A stretch of DNA of 33,854 nucleotides from positions 1 to 33,854 of the forward strand of contig JBJEPS010000096.1 in the NCBI GenBank assembly GCA_051881355.1. Reading direction: 5' to 3'. The stretch comes from Fimenecus sp051881355. GTDB lineage: Bacteria; Bacillota; Clostridia; Oscillospirales; Acutalibacteraceae. This document shows, in pieces, positions 1-8,253 of the stretch; the stretch's first letter is position 1, and the number at the start of each line of letters is the position of its first letter. The notes under the pieces were generated by a model that saw only the letters and a program-made list of their open reading frames with translations, was not told where the DNA came from and ran no database searches. Position numbers and translations under genes: made by a program.

Positions 1-822
1 AGAGAGCGTCTGCCGCGCTTCGGTTGAAAGCGTTTCATCGGCAGATGCCGTATCGAACGCGGATTTTTTTTCGTTGTATTCCTCTGCATTTAATTTCCCC
101 ACCACGCCCAAAATATGCGGCGCAATCGTGCCGTCCGTATAACTGCGGCGAGTGGTCACACGAATATCTACCCCTTGATAAAAGGCGCTGTTCTCTTTGA
201 TTTTTGCCGCCAAATCGTTCGGCACTTCATCGGCAAAGGTAAAGGGATTTGCCGCCGAAAAAGAAATCTTCTTTAAAGAATAGCAGACCGACGCAATTTT
301 GCGCGCGTCCTCTTTACTGTAATTTTGCAAGGAAAATTTCTCGATAAGCGAATCAAAACAGTTTTGTGCCGTGGCATAGGAATTCAAGTGCAACACATCG
401 CGTGATTTTAAAAATGCAATGTCGCTGTCGGCGTTTTCCTTATATTGAATATTGCCGTTTGCATCAAATACCAGCGGCAAATTGTCGTTCCACCGGACGC
501 CCGCTTCTTCGGTCAGGTGAATGAGCGCACACAAAATTTCATTGCGTTTTTCCTGCTCCTTGGTGGAGGGGAAATACGACGCGTCGAGCACAACGGAATT
601 GACCTGTTCATTGGTCACAAGCGGTACGCCGTTGCAGTCGAGGATTTCGCCGCGCGCCGCCTTTACCGTGGTTTCAGAGGTACGCAGCGCTACCTTTTGG
701 GTAGAATAGTCCTCGGCATGCACCACCTGAATACGGAACAAGTCCGCAAAAAAGAGCGTGAAGAAAAACACAACCGCGAAAAATCCCGCGGCAGTCCGAA
801 TTTTAAAGCTTTTTTTCTCCAT
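1..822 (-). CDS. mrdA: penicillin-binding protein 2 (N-terminal part, runs off window)
   Basis: This is the first 274 codons of a class B penicillin-binding protein, the transpeptidase that crosslinks peptidoglycan during side-wall elongation. The reading frame is open to base 1, so the catalytic domain lies outside the window. The start is the ATG at 822, preceded by AAGGAGT. Residues 1-10 are cytoplasmic and basic, and about 11-30 form one membrane helix rich in Phe and Val. They are followed by the usual PBP dimerisation motif (RGEILDCNGVPLVTN, about residue 56). A helical insert and the sequence around residue 225 (IAPHILGVVGKL) are typical of the PBP2 pedestal. It is the last visible gene of mreB-mreC-mreD-PBP2, 41 bp after mreD. 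That context favours the elongation PBP over the sporulation (SpoVD) or division type. No SxxK, SxN or KTG motif can be checked here. Confidence 0.9.
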   Translation of the reverse strand, partial: MEKKSFKIRTAAGFFAVVFFFTLFFADLFRIQVVHAEDYSTQKVALRTSETTVKAARGEILDCNGVPLVTNEQVNSVVLDASYFPSTKEQEKRNEILCALIHLTEEAGVRWNDNLPLVFDANGNIQYKENADSDIAFLKSRDVLHLNSYATAQNCFDSLIEKFSLQNYSKEDARKIASVCYSLKKISFSAANPFTFADEVPNDLAAKIKENSAFYQGVDIRVTTRRSYTDGTIAPHILGVVGKLNAEEYNEKKSAFDTASADETLSTEARQTLS

Positions 823-863
823 GGCGGACTCCTTACCAAATCAAAACGAACAAAGCGGATATT

Positions 864-1379
864 CTATCGAATGCGGGTTCGCCGCATCACGAACCGCACC
901 AGCAAATACACAATCGGTGTAAACAGGACGGACAGCAGTGCCGCCGGCAGATAATAGCGCACGAACAGCCACCCTGCACCGTCAATGCCTTCCGCCAAAA
1001 CAAAAAGCACCGTATACAGCGCGGCGTACAGCAAATGCGCCCCCAAATTTAACAGCAGCGCCGTAATCAGATTGTTGCGCATCACGGTATTGATGAGAAT
1101 ACCGCATACCGCGCCGATGAGCAAAAATAAAAGCGCATGATACCCGTCGCCGAGCGGTGCAACGGTATCCCACAGCACGCCTGCAAGCAGTCCGAACAAC
1201 GCTCCTGCGATTTCCCGCTCAAACAGCCCCAAGCAGACCGTAAAGGTCAACAAAAAATACACCCGTATCCCGAAAAAAGAGGGGAACCAGCCGGGTGTGT
1301 TTTGCACCAGGTGCGCAAGCAGAATAAACAGAACGAAAATGCTGCGCCGCACCAATAGAATTTTCTGCTGTTTACGCAT
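864..1379 (-). CDS. mreD: rod shape-determining protein MreD
   Basis: A 171-residue polytopic membrane protein with about five hydrophobic segments. It has the size and hydropathy of MreD, the least conserved member of the elongasome core. In the family, MreD sits in the inner membrane and links MreC and MreB to PBP2/RodA. The segment around residues 65-95 (FGLLAGVLWDTVAPLGDGYHA) resembles the G-xxx-G-xx-D loop of MreD proteins. Its ATG lies inside the end of mreC (8-bp overlap), which indicates translational coupling. Identification rests mostly on position between mreC and PBP2 plus topology, because sequence motifs in this family are weak. Confidence 0.88.
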   Translation of the reverse strand: MRKQQKILLVRRSIFVLFILLAHLVQNTPGWFPSFFGIRVYFLLTFTVCLGLFEREIAGALFGLLAGVLWDTVAPLGDGYHALLFLLIGAVCGILINTVMRNNLITALLLNLGAHLLYAALYTVLFVLAEGIDGAGWLFVRYYLPAALLSVLFTPIVYLLVRFVMRRTRIR

Positions 1380-2217
1380 CGCCCTTCCCCTCGAAGTCTG
1401 TAATCACAAAGGCGTCCTGTACTTCAGACAGGTCAATTTCAGGTTGCACTTCGGCATAATACGAAATATCGCCCTCTTCTTTTTCCACTGCAGTTACCGT
1501 ACCGATAATCAAGCCGCGCGGGTACACGCCGCCCACGCCGGAGGTACAGACGATGCCGCCGGGGGCAACCGCCGTACTGCGGGAAAGCCCCGTGAGTTTC
1601 AATTTTCCGTCCACGCCCAATTTTGCGGTGGTTTCGGTATACCCCGTTTCGCCCGTGCGGATTTCGTACGCCGCGGCGTTGACCTTCGGGTCGCAAACGG
1701 ACAGCACCGTGCAGGTGGTCGGTGTCACTTCGGACACCAAGCCGATTAAATATTCCCCGCTGATGACGGGGTCGCCGACCGAAACGCCGTCATTTGTGCC
1801 GCAGTTTAACACAAACGAACCGAATACATCTGCCGCGTCTCGCCCAATCACCGTACCCACGGCAAATTGAAAATCGGGATTTTTCTCCTTCACGCCCAAA
1901 AACTTTTCGTAGCTTTCCACTTGTTTTTGAAGCTTTTCATAGTCCACCAGCTTGCTTTGGTACTCCGCAACCTGCTGTTCCAATTCCTCCACGCGGTCTT
2001 TATAACTGTCGGCGGAAATAAACCCGCCCGAAAAATCATCAAATTTTTCGGCAATATACGCACAGCCCTTTTGTAAGGGCGAAAACACCGTACCAATCAC
2101 GGAAGTCAGCGGAGAAGTGCCGCCCGCAAGCGTTGCGGCAGCAATGATGCACGCCAGCAGAACGACCGCTGCCGCGAGTAAAATTTTAAAGCTTGTACTT
2201 TTTAAGAAATTACGCAT
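1372..2217 (-). CDS. mreC: rod shape-determining protein MreC
   Basis: A 281-residue bitopic protein of the elongasome. In the family it forms extracytoplasmic filaments that activate PBP2. Residues about 11-31 are the single membrane helix, 65-105 form a coiled coil (DRVEELEQQVAEYQSKLVDY), and the rest is the double beta-barrel region. The family signature is visible as IGRDAADVFGSFVLNCGTN and NDGVSVGDPVISGEYLIG (residues about 125-160), with VYPRGLIIGTV near 230. The start at 2217 is supported by GGAGAG seven bases upstream. The gene lies 38 bp after mreB and overlaps mreD by 8 bp. Length is normal for a Firmicute MreC. Confidence 0.95.
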   Translation of the reverse strand: MRNFLKSTSFKILLAAAVVLLACIIAAATLAGGTSPLTSVIGTVFSPLQKGCAYIAEKFDDFSGGFISADSYKDRVEELEQQVAEYQSKLVDYEKLQKQVESYEKFLGVKEKNPDFQFAVGTVIGRDAADVFGSFVLNCGTNDGVSVGDPVISGEYLIGLVSEVTPTTCTVLSVCDPKVNAAAYEIRTGETGYTETTAKLGVDGKLKLTGLSRSTAVAPGGIVCTSGVGGVYPRGLIIGTVTAVEKEEGDISYYAEVQPEIDLSEVQDAFVITDFEGKGDA

Positions 2218-2255
2218 AATTCTCTCCGCCGTTTAAAAAGCCGAAGCTTTTTGCA

Positions 2256-3275
2256 TCAATCGTAGTTGCGTTTGCCGGTAATACCCAAAATTTCATCGTT
2301 TTCCAAGCATTTGCCTGTACCGTCTACCACGCAATCCAACGGGTTGTCCGCCACATGCACGGGAATACGGGTTTCAATCGAAATCAATTTATCCAGCCCG
2401 CGCAGCAGCGCGCCGCCGCCTGTGAGCATAATACCGCGGTCAATGATATCCGCCGAAAGCTCGGGCGGCGTTTTCTCCAATGTGGAGCGAATGGTATCAA
2501 GAATTTGGTTGACGGGGTCAGAGAGTGCCTCGCGCACCTCCTCGGAAGTGATTTCGATATTCTTCGGCAGACCGTCTAAGAGGTTTCTGCCTTTGACATC
2601 CATCGCACCCTCGCCGTCATACGGATATGCCGAGCCGATTTTGATTTTGATATCCTCTGCGGTACGTTCACCGACCAAAAGGTTATGTTTTTTGCGGATA
2701 TACGCAATAATCGCCTCGTCGAAATTGTCGCCGGCAACGCGTGCGGACTGCGCGGTAACAATGTCGCCGAACGAAATCACGGCAACCTCACTTGTACCGC
2801 CGCCGATGTCAACGACCATGGAGCCGATTGCCTCGGAGACAGGCAGCCCCGCACCGATTGCCGCCGCCATGGGTTCTTCAATCAAGCTGACATATTTTGC
2901 ACCTGCGCTTCTTGCCGCATCGTGCACCGCTTTGCGCTCCACCTCGGTGACGCCCGAGGGAATACAAATGAGCACCCGTGCTTTGGAGAACGGGGATTTG
3001 TTGATCGCCATACGGATAAATTCCTTCAACATATCCGAGGTAATTTCAAAGTCAGCGATAACGCCGTCCTTTAACGGGCGCACTGCCGTAATGGAACCGG
3101 GCGTTCTGCCGATCATCTGCTTCGCTTTATCGCCGACGGCGACCACCTTTTGCGGATACGCGCTGACATCTACCGCCACCACGGACGGCTCGCGAATGAC
3201 AATTCCCTTCCCTTTCACAAACACCAGGGTGTTGGCAGTGCCGAGGTCAATTCCGATATCCTGTGAAAACAACAT
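2256..3275 (-). CDS. mreB: rod shape-determining protein MreB
   Basis: A 339-residue bacterial actin that assembles membrane-bound filaments to orient side-wall peptidoglycan synthesis. The phosphate-1 motif (IGIDLGTANTLVFVKGKG, residues 8-25), the phosphate-2 region (VVDIGGGTSEVAVISFG, about 155-171) and the adenosine motif (IMLTGGGALLRGLDKLI, about 281-297) are all intact. IEEPMAAAIGAGLPV near 131 is the MreB-specific connecting segment. The start at 3275 follows AAAGGA. It is the first gene of the mreBCD-PBP2 operon and has its own strong promoter at 3327-3355. The closely related Mbl cannot be fully excluded, but the mreC/mreD linkage favours MreB. Confidence 0.97.
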   Translation of the reverse strand: MLFSQDIGIDLGTANTLVFVKGKGIVIREPSVVAVDVSAYPQKVVAVGDKAKQMIGRTPGSITAVRPLKDGVIADFEITSDMLKEFIRMAINKSPFSKARVLICIPSGVTEVERKAVHDAARSAGAKYVSLIEEPMAAAIGAGLPVSEAIGSMVVDIGGGTSEVAVISFGDIVTAQSARVAGDNFDEAIIAYIRKKHNLLVGERTAEDIKIKIGSAYPYDGEGAMDVKGRNLLDGLPKNIEITSEEVREALSDPVNQILDTIRSTLEKTPPELSADIIDRGIMLTGGGALLRGLDKLISIETRIPVHVADNPLDCVVDGTGKCLENDEILGITGKRNYD

Positions 3276-3326
3276 ATTTCTCGTCCTTTCTTTTTAAAGG
3301 TAGACACATTTCTCCATTTTGCTTCT

Positions 3327-3355
3327 ATTATAGCCTATCCAAAAAAATTTCTCAA
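3327..3355 (-). promoter_or_regulatory. sigma-A promoter of the mreB operon
   Basis: On the minus strand TTGAGA (3350-3355) is followed after exactly 17 bases by TATAAT (3327-3332). This is one mismatch from the vegetative consensus. Transcription would start about 45 bases before the mreB start codon. Confidence 0.85.
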
Positions 3356-3501
3356 CAGCTAAAACGTGAAAAGTTTGTAAATTTCACAAGCGGTTTTTGT
3401 GCAATGTAAATTTCTGCACGCCGCAGGCGTGACCGAGAGAGCCGCAAGGGACTGCATGCGGAGAACTTGCCCCGCCCTACCGGTACATTTCGCGCCGCGA
3501 C

Positions 3502-3539
3502 AAAAAAATACCTCGGCAAGGAAAATCCGCTTGCCGAGG
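3502..3539 (-). terminator. intrinsic terminator after the P-type ATPase gene
   Basis: Minus-strand stem CCTCGGCAAG / CTTGCCGAGG (3511-3520 with 3530-3539), a perfect 10-bp stem with a 9-base loop. It is followed by TATTTTTTT. It starts about 20 bases after the ATPase stop codon. The rest of 3356-3560 holds no convincing gene. Confidence 0.92.
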
Positions 3540-3560
3540 CATGATTTTTCATTTGTGGGG

Positions 3561-6221
3561 TTATTCCTTGTTTTTCTTGCGTTTGCTATACAGCCGCTCA
3601 AAGAACTTGACGATTTCCACCAGCGGAATAATGCTGACAGCCAACAGCAACGCGATGCAATACTCTTTCAGGTCGATGAATTCAAACCCGAAGGCTTCCC
3701 GCAAAAACGGGATATAGATAACCGCCGTTGTGGTGACAAGCGAGGCAACGGTAGACAGCACCAAATACTTGTTCTGATGCCCGATAGTAAACAACGAGCC
3801 TTTTTGCGAACGCATATTCAACGAGTGGAAAATCTCGCACATGGACATCGTTAAGAACGCCATCGTCATGCCGTCGGCGCTGTTTGCGATTTCCCACACA
3901 CCGGCTTCGAGGCGATGCCCGACGAAATACGCCAAAATCGTCAACACCGTCACCAAAACGCCCTGATAGGCGATATCGCCGCCGACGCCGCCTGCAAAAA
4001 TACCGTCCGTGGATTTGCGCGGCGGACGTTTCATCAGGTTTTTCTCGCCCTTTTCCATACTCAGCGCGAGCGCCGGGAAGCAGTCCGTCACCAAGTTAAT
4101 CCACAACAGATGCACGGGTTTTAAAATTGTAAAGCCTAAGATATTGGCGAAGAAAATGGACATAACCTCACTCAGGTTCGACGCGAGCAGGAACTGAATG
4201 GATTTGCGGATATTGTCGTAAATGCGTCTGCCCTCTTCGACAGCAGACACAATTGTGGCGAAATTATCATCTGCCAAAACCATATCGGCAACATTTTTCG
4301 TAACGTCCGTACCCGTAATGCCCATACCGACGCCGATGTCCGCACTCTTGATGGACGGTGCGTCATTGACGCCGTCGCCCGTCATCGCGGTAATCATGCC
4401 ACGCGAACGCCATGCATTGACAATACGCACCTTATGCTCAGGTTGAACGCGCGCATACACGGAATACTGTGTGACTTTTTCTTTAAAGTCCTCATCGGAA
4501 ATCTCATTGAGCTCTGCGCCCGTAATCGCCTCAGACGGGTCGCTGATAATCCCCAGCTCCGTCGCAATGGCAACGGCGGTATCCTTGTGGTCGCCGGTTA
4601 TCATAATCGGGCGAATGCCTGCCGAACGGCACTCGGCAATTGCGTCCTTGACCTCGGGACGAACAGGGTCAATCATACCGACCAAGCCGATAAATACCAA
4701 ATCGTGTTCAAGCGCTTCGGGACTTTGGTCCTCGGGGACGGTATCCAGCGTTTTAAAACTACATGCAAGCACGCGCAACGCACGGTCGGCATATGCCTTA
4801 TTTTGCTGTAAAATCGCCGCACGGTCCGCCTCGGTTAAGTCAGCGGGTACGCCGTTTTTCAAAATTTTTGTGCAGTTTTTCAGCACCTCGTCGGGTGCAC
4901 CCTTTGTAAACTGCAAAATCCCGTCAGCGGTTTTGTGCACTGTGGTCATCATTTTACGCATCGAATCAAACGGTGCTTCACCGACTCTCGGCGCGACCTT
5001 TAGTAAATCGTTTTTATTCAAACTCAAAGACAGCGCATACCCGACCAGCGCCGCCTCCGTCGGCTCACCGACCAAATTGCCCTCGCTGTCAATATTGACA
5101 TCGGTGCAAAGCGCCATACCTTGCGCCAACAGCTTTTCGTCGTCGCCGTAATGCTCGACAACGGTCATTTTGTTTTGGGTCAGCGTGCCGGTTTTGTCCG
5201 AACAGATAATCTGCGCACAGCCGAGGGTTTCCACCGCGGTCAGCTTACGGATAATCGCATTTTTCTTCGACATCGTGGTCACGCCGATGGAAAGCACCAC
5301 CGTCACGACTGCCGCCAAGCCCTCAGGGATAGCGGCAACCGCCAAGGATACGGCGAGCATAAACGAGTCGAGCAGGAATTCAAAGTTCGGGGTATTGCCG
5401 CCGACAAAGCAACGGACAATATCGAAGCCGAACATAAAAATGCAAATGCCGAGCACCAAAAAGCTCAAAATCTTGCTCAACTGCGCAAGCTTCTTTTGCA
5501 GCGGCGTCTGCCCGTCCTCGGCAGCAGCCAAGGCGCCTGCGATTTTGCCCATTTCGGTATCCATTCCCGTGGCGGTCACGACGGCGCGCCCGCGCCCGTA
5601 CACCACCGACGAGCCCATATACATCATATTTTTACGGTCGCCGAGCGGTACATCCTTTTGGTCGCCCAAGCCGATAGATGCAATCATCTTATTGACAGGG
5701 ACAGATTCCCCCGTCAGCGCGGCTTCTTCGATTTTTAAGCTTGCGCATTCAATAATACGCGCGTCGGCGGGCACGGCGTCGCCCGCTTCCAGCAAAATCA
5801 CGTCGCCGACGACAAGGTCTTCGCTGTGGATTTCCACAACGCTGCCGTCGCGCAGGACCTTAGAGGTTGCCGCCGCCATTTCCTGCAAGGCTTCAATCGC
5901 CTTTTCCGCCTTGCTCTCCTGATACACACCGAGCACAGCGTTGATGATGACCACCGCCAAAATGATGACCACGTCGGTCGGGGCTTCGTGCTCCATAATG
6001 GAGGTGATCGCCGAAATGACCGCCGCAACAATCAAAATGATAATCATCGGGTCTGTGAACTGCTCTAAAAATCTGCGCACGAGGGATTTCTTTTTGCCCT
6101 CCTGCAATTTGTTTTTGCCGTTTTCCGCAAGTCGCTTTTCCGCCTCAGCAGCAGTCAAGCCGTTTTCGGTGCTTTTTACCTCTGCAAAAACTTCTTCTGT
6201 GGAATGCAAATATTCTTGCAT
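3561..6221 (-). CDS. P2-type cation-transporting ATPase (Ca2+/Mn2+ class)
   Basis: An 886-residue P2-type ATPase of the PacL/SERCA-like group, which pumps Ca2+ (some members Mn2+) across the membrane. Order of parts: N-terminal cation-ATPase domain; M1-M2 (about 55-95); actuator with ALTGESVPVNK (about 170); M3-M4 with VAAIPEGLAAVVT; phosphorylation site CSDKTGTLTQNKM (about 340); nucleotide domain with FTKGAPDEVL; hinge MTGDGVNDAPS (about 616); M5-M10. Ligand residues match the two-site pump in M5 (ASNLSEVM) and M6 (NLVTD). The M8 position equivalent to the SERCA site-I Glu appears to be Ser/Met, with a Glu nearby (MCEIFHS), so stoichiometry is uncertain. AAGGAGG precedes the ATG at 6221. 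The yybP-ykoY riboswitch directly upstream argues for a role in Mn2+ export or mixed Mn2+/Ca2+ handling. Ion specificity is inferred, not shown. Confidence 0.93.
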   Translation of the reverse strand: MQEYLHSTEEVFAEVKSTENGLTAAEAEKRLAENGKNKLQEGKKKSLVRRFLEQFTDPMIIILIVAAVISAITSIMEHEAPTDVVIILAVVIINAVLGVYQESKAEKAIEALQEMAAATSKVLRDGSVVEIHSEDLVVGDVILLEAGDAVPADARIIECASLKIEEAALTGESVPVNKMIASIGLGDQKDVPLGDRKNMMYMGSSVVYGRGRAVVTATGMDTEMGKIAGALAAAEDGQTPLQKKLAQLSKILSFLVLGICIFMFGFDIVRCFVGGNTPNFEFLLDSFMLAVSLAVAAIPEGLAAVVTVVLSIGVTTMSKKNAIIRKLTAVETLGCAQIICSDKTGTLTQNKMTVVEHYGDDEKLLAQGMALCTDVNIDSEGNLVGEPTEAALVGYALSLSLNKNDLLKVAPRVGEAPFDSMRKMMTTVHKTADGILQFTKGAPDEVLKNCTKILKNGVPADLTEADRAAILQQNKAYADRALRVLACSFKTLDTVPEDQSPEALEHDLVFIGLVGMIDPVRPEVKDAIAECRSAGIRPIMITGDHKDTAVAIATELGIISDPSEAITGAELNEISDEDFKEKVTQYSVYARVQPEHKVRIVNAWRSRGMITAMTGDGVNDAPSIKSADIGVGMGITGTDVTKNVADMVLADDNFATIVSAVEEGRRIYDNIRKSIQFLLASNLSEVMSIFFANILGFTILKPVHLLWINLVTDCFPALALSMEKGEKNLMKRPPRKSTDGIFAGGVGGDIAYQGVLVTVLTILAYFVGHRLEAGVWEIANSADGMTMAFLTMSMCEIFHSLNMRSQKGSLFTIGHQNKYLVLSTVASLVTTTAVIYIPFLREAFGFEFIDLKEYCIALLLAVSIIPLVEIVKFFERLYSKRKKNKE

Positions 6222-6254
6222 TTCCGTTGCCTCCTTTTTTCCGCTTTTTCTAAG

Positions 6255-6297
6255 AAAAAAGACCTTGCGGCAGAACCGTACAGTCTGCCGAAGGTCT
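6255..6297 (-). terminator. riboswitch-controlled intrinsic terminator
   Basis: Stem AGACCTTCGGCAGA (6297-6284) pairs with TCTGCCGCAAGGTCT (6274-6260), with one bulged base and a nine-base loop, then runs into a six-base T tract. The 5' arm contains the CCTTC that also closes aptamer helix P1, so the two structures exclude each other. Confidence 0.92.
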
Positions 6298-6388
6298 GGC
6301 TACCTAACTACCCGGGATTTTAGGCTCGATGACCAGCCGCAAGCGGCATGTATGTTGACCATCGAGTAAAAGCTACTCCCCTTCTGCG
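6255..6388 (-). promoter_or_regulatory. yybP-ykoY (Mn2+) riboswitch
   Basis: The minus strand carries the two hallmark segments of the yybP-ykoY aptamer: GGGGAGTAGC (6372-6381) and GGTCAACATACA (6349-6360). They are held by the paired segments CTCGATG / CATCGAG and closed by P1 (GAAGG at 6380-6384 with CCTTC at 6290-6294). This class is known to sense Mn2+ and often controls metal-export P-type ATPases. The 3' strand of P1 is reused in the terminator at 6255-6297. Ligand binding should therefore prevent termination and turn on the ATPase gene. A further GC-rich hairpin lies just 5' (about 6386-6405). Confidence 0.93.
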
Positions 6389-6423
6389 GGCGAAAGCCCC
6401 GCAAGGATATTTTTCCAAAAAGT

Positions 6424-6452
6424 AGTATAGCACTATAATCAACACTTGTCAA
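6424..6452 (-). promoter_or_regulatory. promoter of the riboswitch-ATPase transcript
   Basis: TTGACA (6447-6452), 17 bases, TATACT (6424-6429) on the minus strand: near-perfect sigma-A promoter. Its -35 box overlaps the stop codon of the upstream gene (6449-6451), so the ATPase is transcribed separately from the rnf operon. Confidence 0.9.
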
Positions 6453-7630
6453 GTATCTTTTTGCGGAAACCAAACAAAATTCCGAGTCCCCGCAGTTTTC
6501 ACCGCCGATACCTGTTGTGGTGAATCTACCAAAACCAACACATCTTTGGTCTGATAATTTTCGGAAAGGCGGTTTTGCAAAAGGGTGCATGCTGTCGGTA
6601 TATACTGTTGCGCCGCCATACCCGCGGTATAGGAAACATCACCGATTGCCGTGCCGTCCGAAAGGCTCCCCGTGCGCATATCCACGGCGCTGTATTCGGC
6701 GGCACTGTCAAAAATTCCGCCGCCATACAGCGTGCTGCTGCCCGAAAGCGCCGCCGACAACGGCATATTCACCGCCAGCGGTACCTCTCCCGCGACTGCC
6801 GCTGCCTGCTCAATGAAATCGTGCAAAATCGCGTTGCGGCTGAAAAGGCTTTCTGCCTCTCCCGGAAAGAAAGCACGGTCAATATAGCGGCTTTCGGGAA
6901 ACGAAACCCCGTCCAACAATATCATATCCGCGCCGAACGCCACCGCTGCGTTTATCACCTGCAAAAGATAGGTGCGTGCCGTTTCGGAATACGGATTGAG
7001 CCACGGATTTCCGCCGTTACGGGCGCTGTCGTCTAACCATATGGTCACACCGTCGGCTTCGGTCACCGCCGCGCCCGGCAGATTTGCCGCCGCCACAGGG
7101 TCTTTGAAGCAATACACCCGCAAAATGATTTTGTAGCCGCTTGCTTTCAAGCGCGCAATGGTATCTGCCGCCGCCGTCACAGGGGTGCCTGCCGCACCGA
7201 TCTCTGCCGCCGTACTGCCATCGGAAGCGGTGCAGAGCTGCCCGTTTTCATTTTTAAAATCCACCAGCACTGCGTTTGCCGACTGTTCTGACAGCGTGCT
7301 TTGGAACAAATCGAACGCAATCCCGCCGCCGAGCTCATCCGCATTCATATACACTGCCTGCCACTGCCCGTCAGAGGGGGCGGCGGTCGCCGCACCGTCC
7401 GACAGCGGGCGTTTGGACAGTGTGAATACAACCGATGCCGCCGCAAATACGGCAAAAAACGCCAGTATCAAACACACCGCATAAATGATTGTGTTGTTGC
7501 GCTCCTTTTGGCGGCGTGCGCGGCTTTCGCCGATGGCATACTTCGTGCCCGTGCGGCGACTCGGATAATTTTTAGAAAACGGATAATAGCTTTTTTTTCG
7601 CGGCTTTAAATTCTTGTCGTTCTGAAACAT
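6449..7630 (-). CDS. membrane-anchored DUF4015-like putative glycoside hydrolase
   Basis: A 393-residue protein with a very basic cytoplasmic start (residues 1-46), one membrane helix (about 48-70, IIYAVCLILAFFAVFAAASV) and a long extracellular domain. The domain resembles the TIM-barrel family DUF4015, predicted glycoside hydrolases. Family-like strands include SANAVLVDFKNENGQL (about 117-132), YKIILRVYCFKDPVAA (about 165-180) and FGADMILLDGVSFPES (about 234-249). In the last segment the usual DYIRFP is changed to LDGVSFP. Substrate and activity are unknown; a cell-wall or surface glycan is the natural guess. It lies 29 bp after rnfA and is probably co-transcribed with rnfDEA. The ATG at 7630 has only a weak purine-rich ribosome site. 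Confidence 0.72.
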   Translation of the reverse strand: MFQNDKNLKPRKKSYYPFSKNYPSRRTGTKYAIGESRARRQKERNNTIIYAVCLILAFFAVFAAASVVFTLSKRPLSDGAATAAPSDGQWQAVYMNADELGGGIAFDLFQSTLSEQSANAVLVDFKNENGQLCTASDGSTAAEIGAAGTPVTAAADTIARLKASGYKIILRVYCFKDPVAAANLPGAAVTEADGVTIWLDDSARNGGNPWLNPYSETARTYLLQVINAAVAFGADMILLDGVSFPESRYIDRAFFPGEAESLFSRNAILHDFIEQAAAVAGEVPLAVNMPLSAALSGSSTLYGGGIFDSAAEYSAVDMRTGSLSDGTAIGDVSYTAGMAAQQYIPTACTLLQNRLSENYQTKDVLVLVDSPQQVSAVKTAGTRNFVWFPQKDT

Positions 7631-7659
7631 GGTCTTCTCTTTCCCGGTAACACGGTTCT

Positions 7660-8253
7660 CTATACCCCCAAGCCTCTGCCGGTCAGCCCCGTAAAAGCAA
7701 GTGATAAAATCGCAGTATAAATAAAAATCGCAGGCGTCCCTTTGAAGGCTTCGGGAATATGCTCGTTTTTGTCAATGGCGCGCAATCCGAAATTGATAAG
7801 CAGAACGGCAATAATAAACGCCGCACCTGCGCCGAGTCCCGCGCCAATGGCTTCAAACACGCCGAATGCTGCACGGTAATTGATGAACGGCACAGCAAGC
7901 ACCAGCGTGTTAAACGCGGCAATGCCTAAGCGCCGTACGGTGCGCGGTTTGGCTTTCACAACATACAGGACAATCAACAGCGTCACAAGGTACACCGCGA
8001 CAAGCACGCCGACAAAAATCAGCGCATGCCAAAACACATTTAAAGCATGTACCGCAGGAATTTGCTCCAAAAGAACGCAAAGCAGGGAAACCGCCGTCGA
8101 CAAATAGATAATGAAAAAGCTCAAGGGGTACAGTTGTTTTGGCTTTGCCGCCATGCGGATAGCCTCATCGGCACCGTAGCCGCCCGAAAAAATCAGATTT
8201 TGAAACAGGCAGGCATACATTGCCGCAGAAAATAAACTGCCGAGAATACTCAT
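7660..8253 (-). CDS. rnfA: Rnf/Rsx complex membrane subunit A-like
   Basis: A 197-residue protein with six hydrophobic helices, the size and layout of RnfA/NqrE. This subunit pairs with RnfE in an inverted repeat around a central membrane iron-sulfur centre. The C-terminal half carries the family pattern: INFGLRAIDKNEHIPEAFKG followed by TPAIFIYTAILSLAFTGLTG. Two Cys are visible (SLLCVLL and MYACLFQN). The Cys of MYACLFQN near the N-terminus may correspond to the family cluster ligand. The start overlaps the rnfE stop by 4 bp (ATGA). It is the third gene of a D-E-A order; rnfB, which follows rnfA in canonical operons, is missing. Confidence 0.85.
   Translation of the reverse strand: MSILGSLFSAAMYACLFQNLIFSGGYGADEAIRMAAKPKQLYPLSFFIIYLSTAVSLLCVLLEQIPAVHALNVFWHALIFVGVLVAVYLVTLLIVLYVVKAKPRTVRRLGIAAFNTLVLAVPFINYRAAFGVFEAIGAGLGAGAAFIIAVLLINFGLRAIDKNEHIPEAFKGTPAIFIYTAILSLAFTGLTGRGLGV

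Noticed and set aside
2266..3297. Long plus-strand open frame of 343 codons opposite mreB
   Set aside because: It is the antisense shadow of a highly conserved gene, has no ribosome site and a Ser/Pro/Ile-biased composition typical of reverse frames.
4471..5922. Several 200-250 codon plus-strand frames opposite the P-type ATPase
   Set aside because: They are antisense to catalytic domains with intact motifs and lack start signals.
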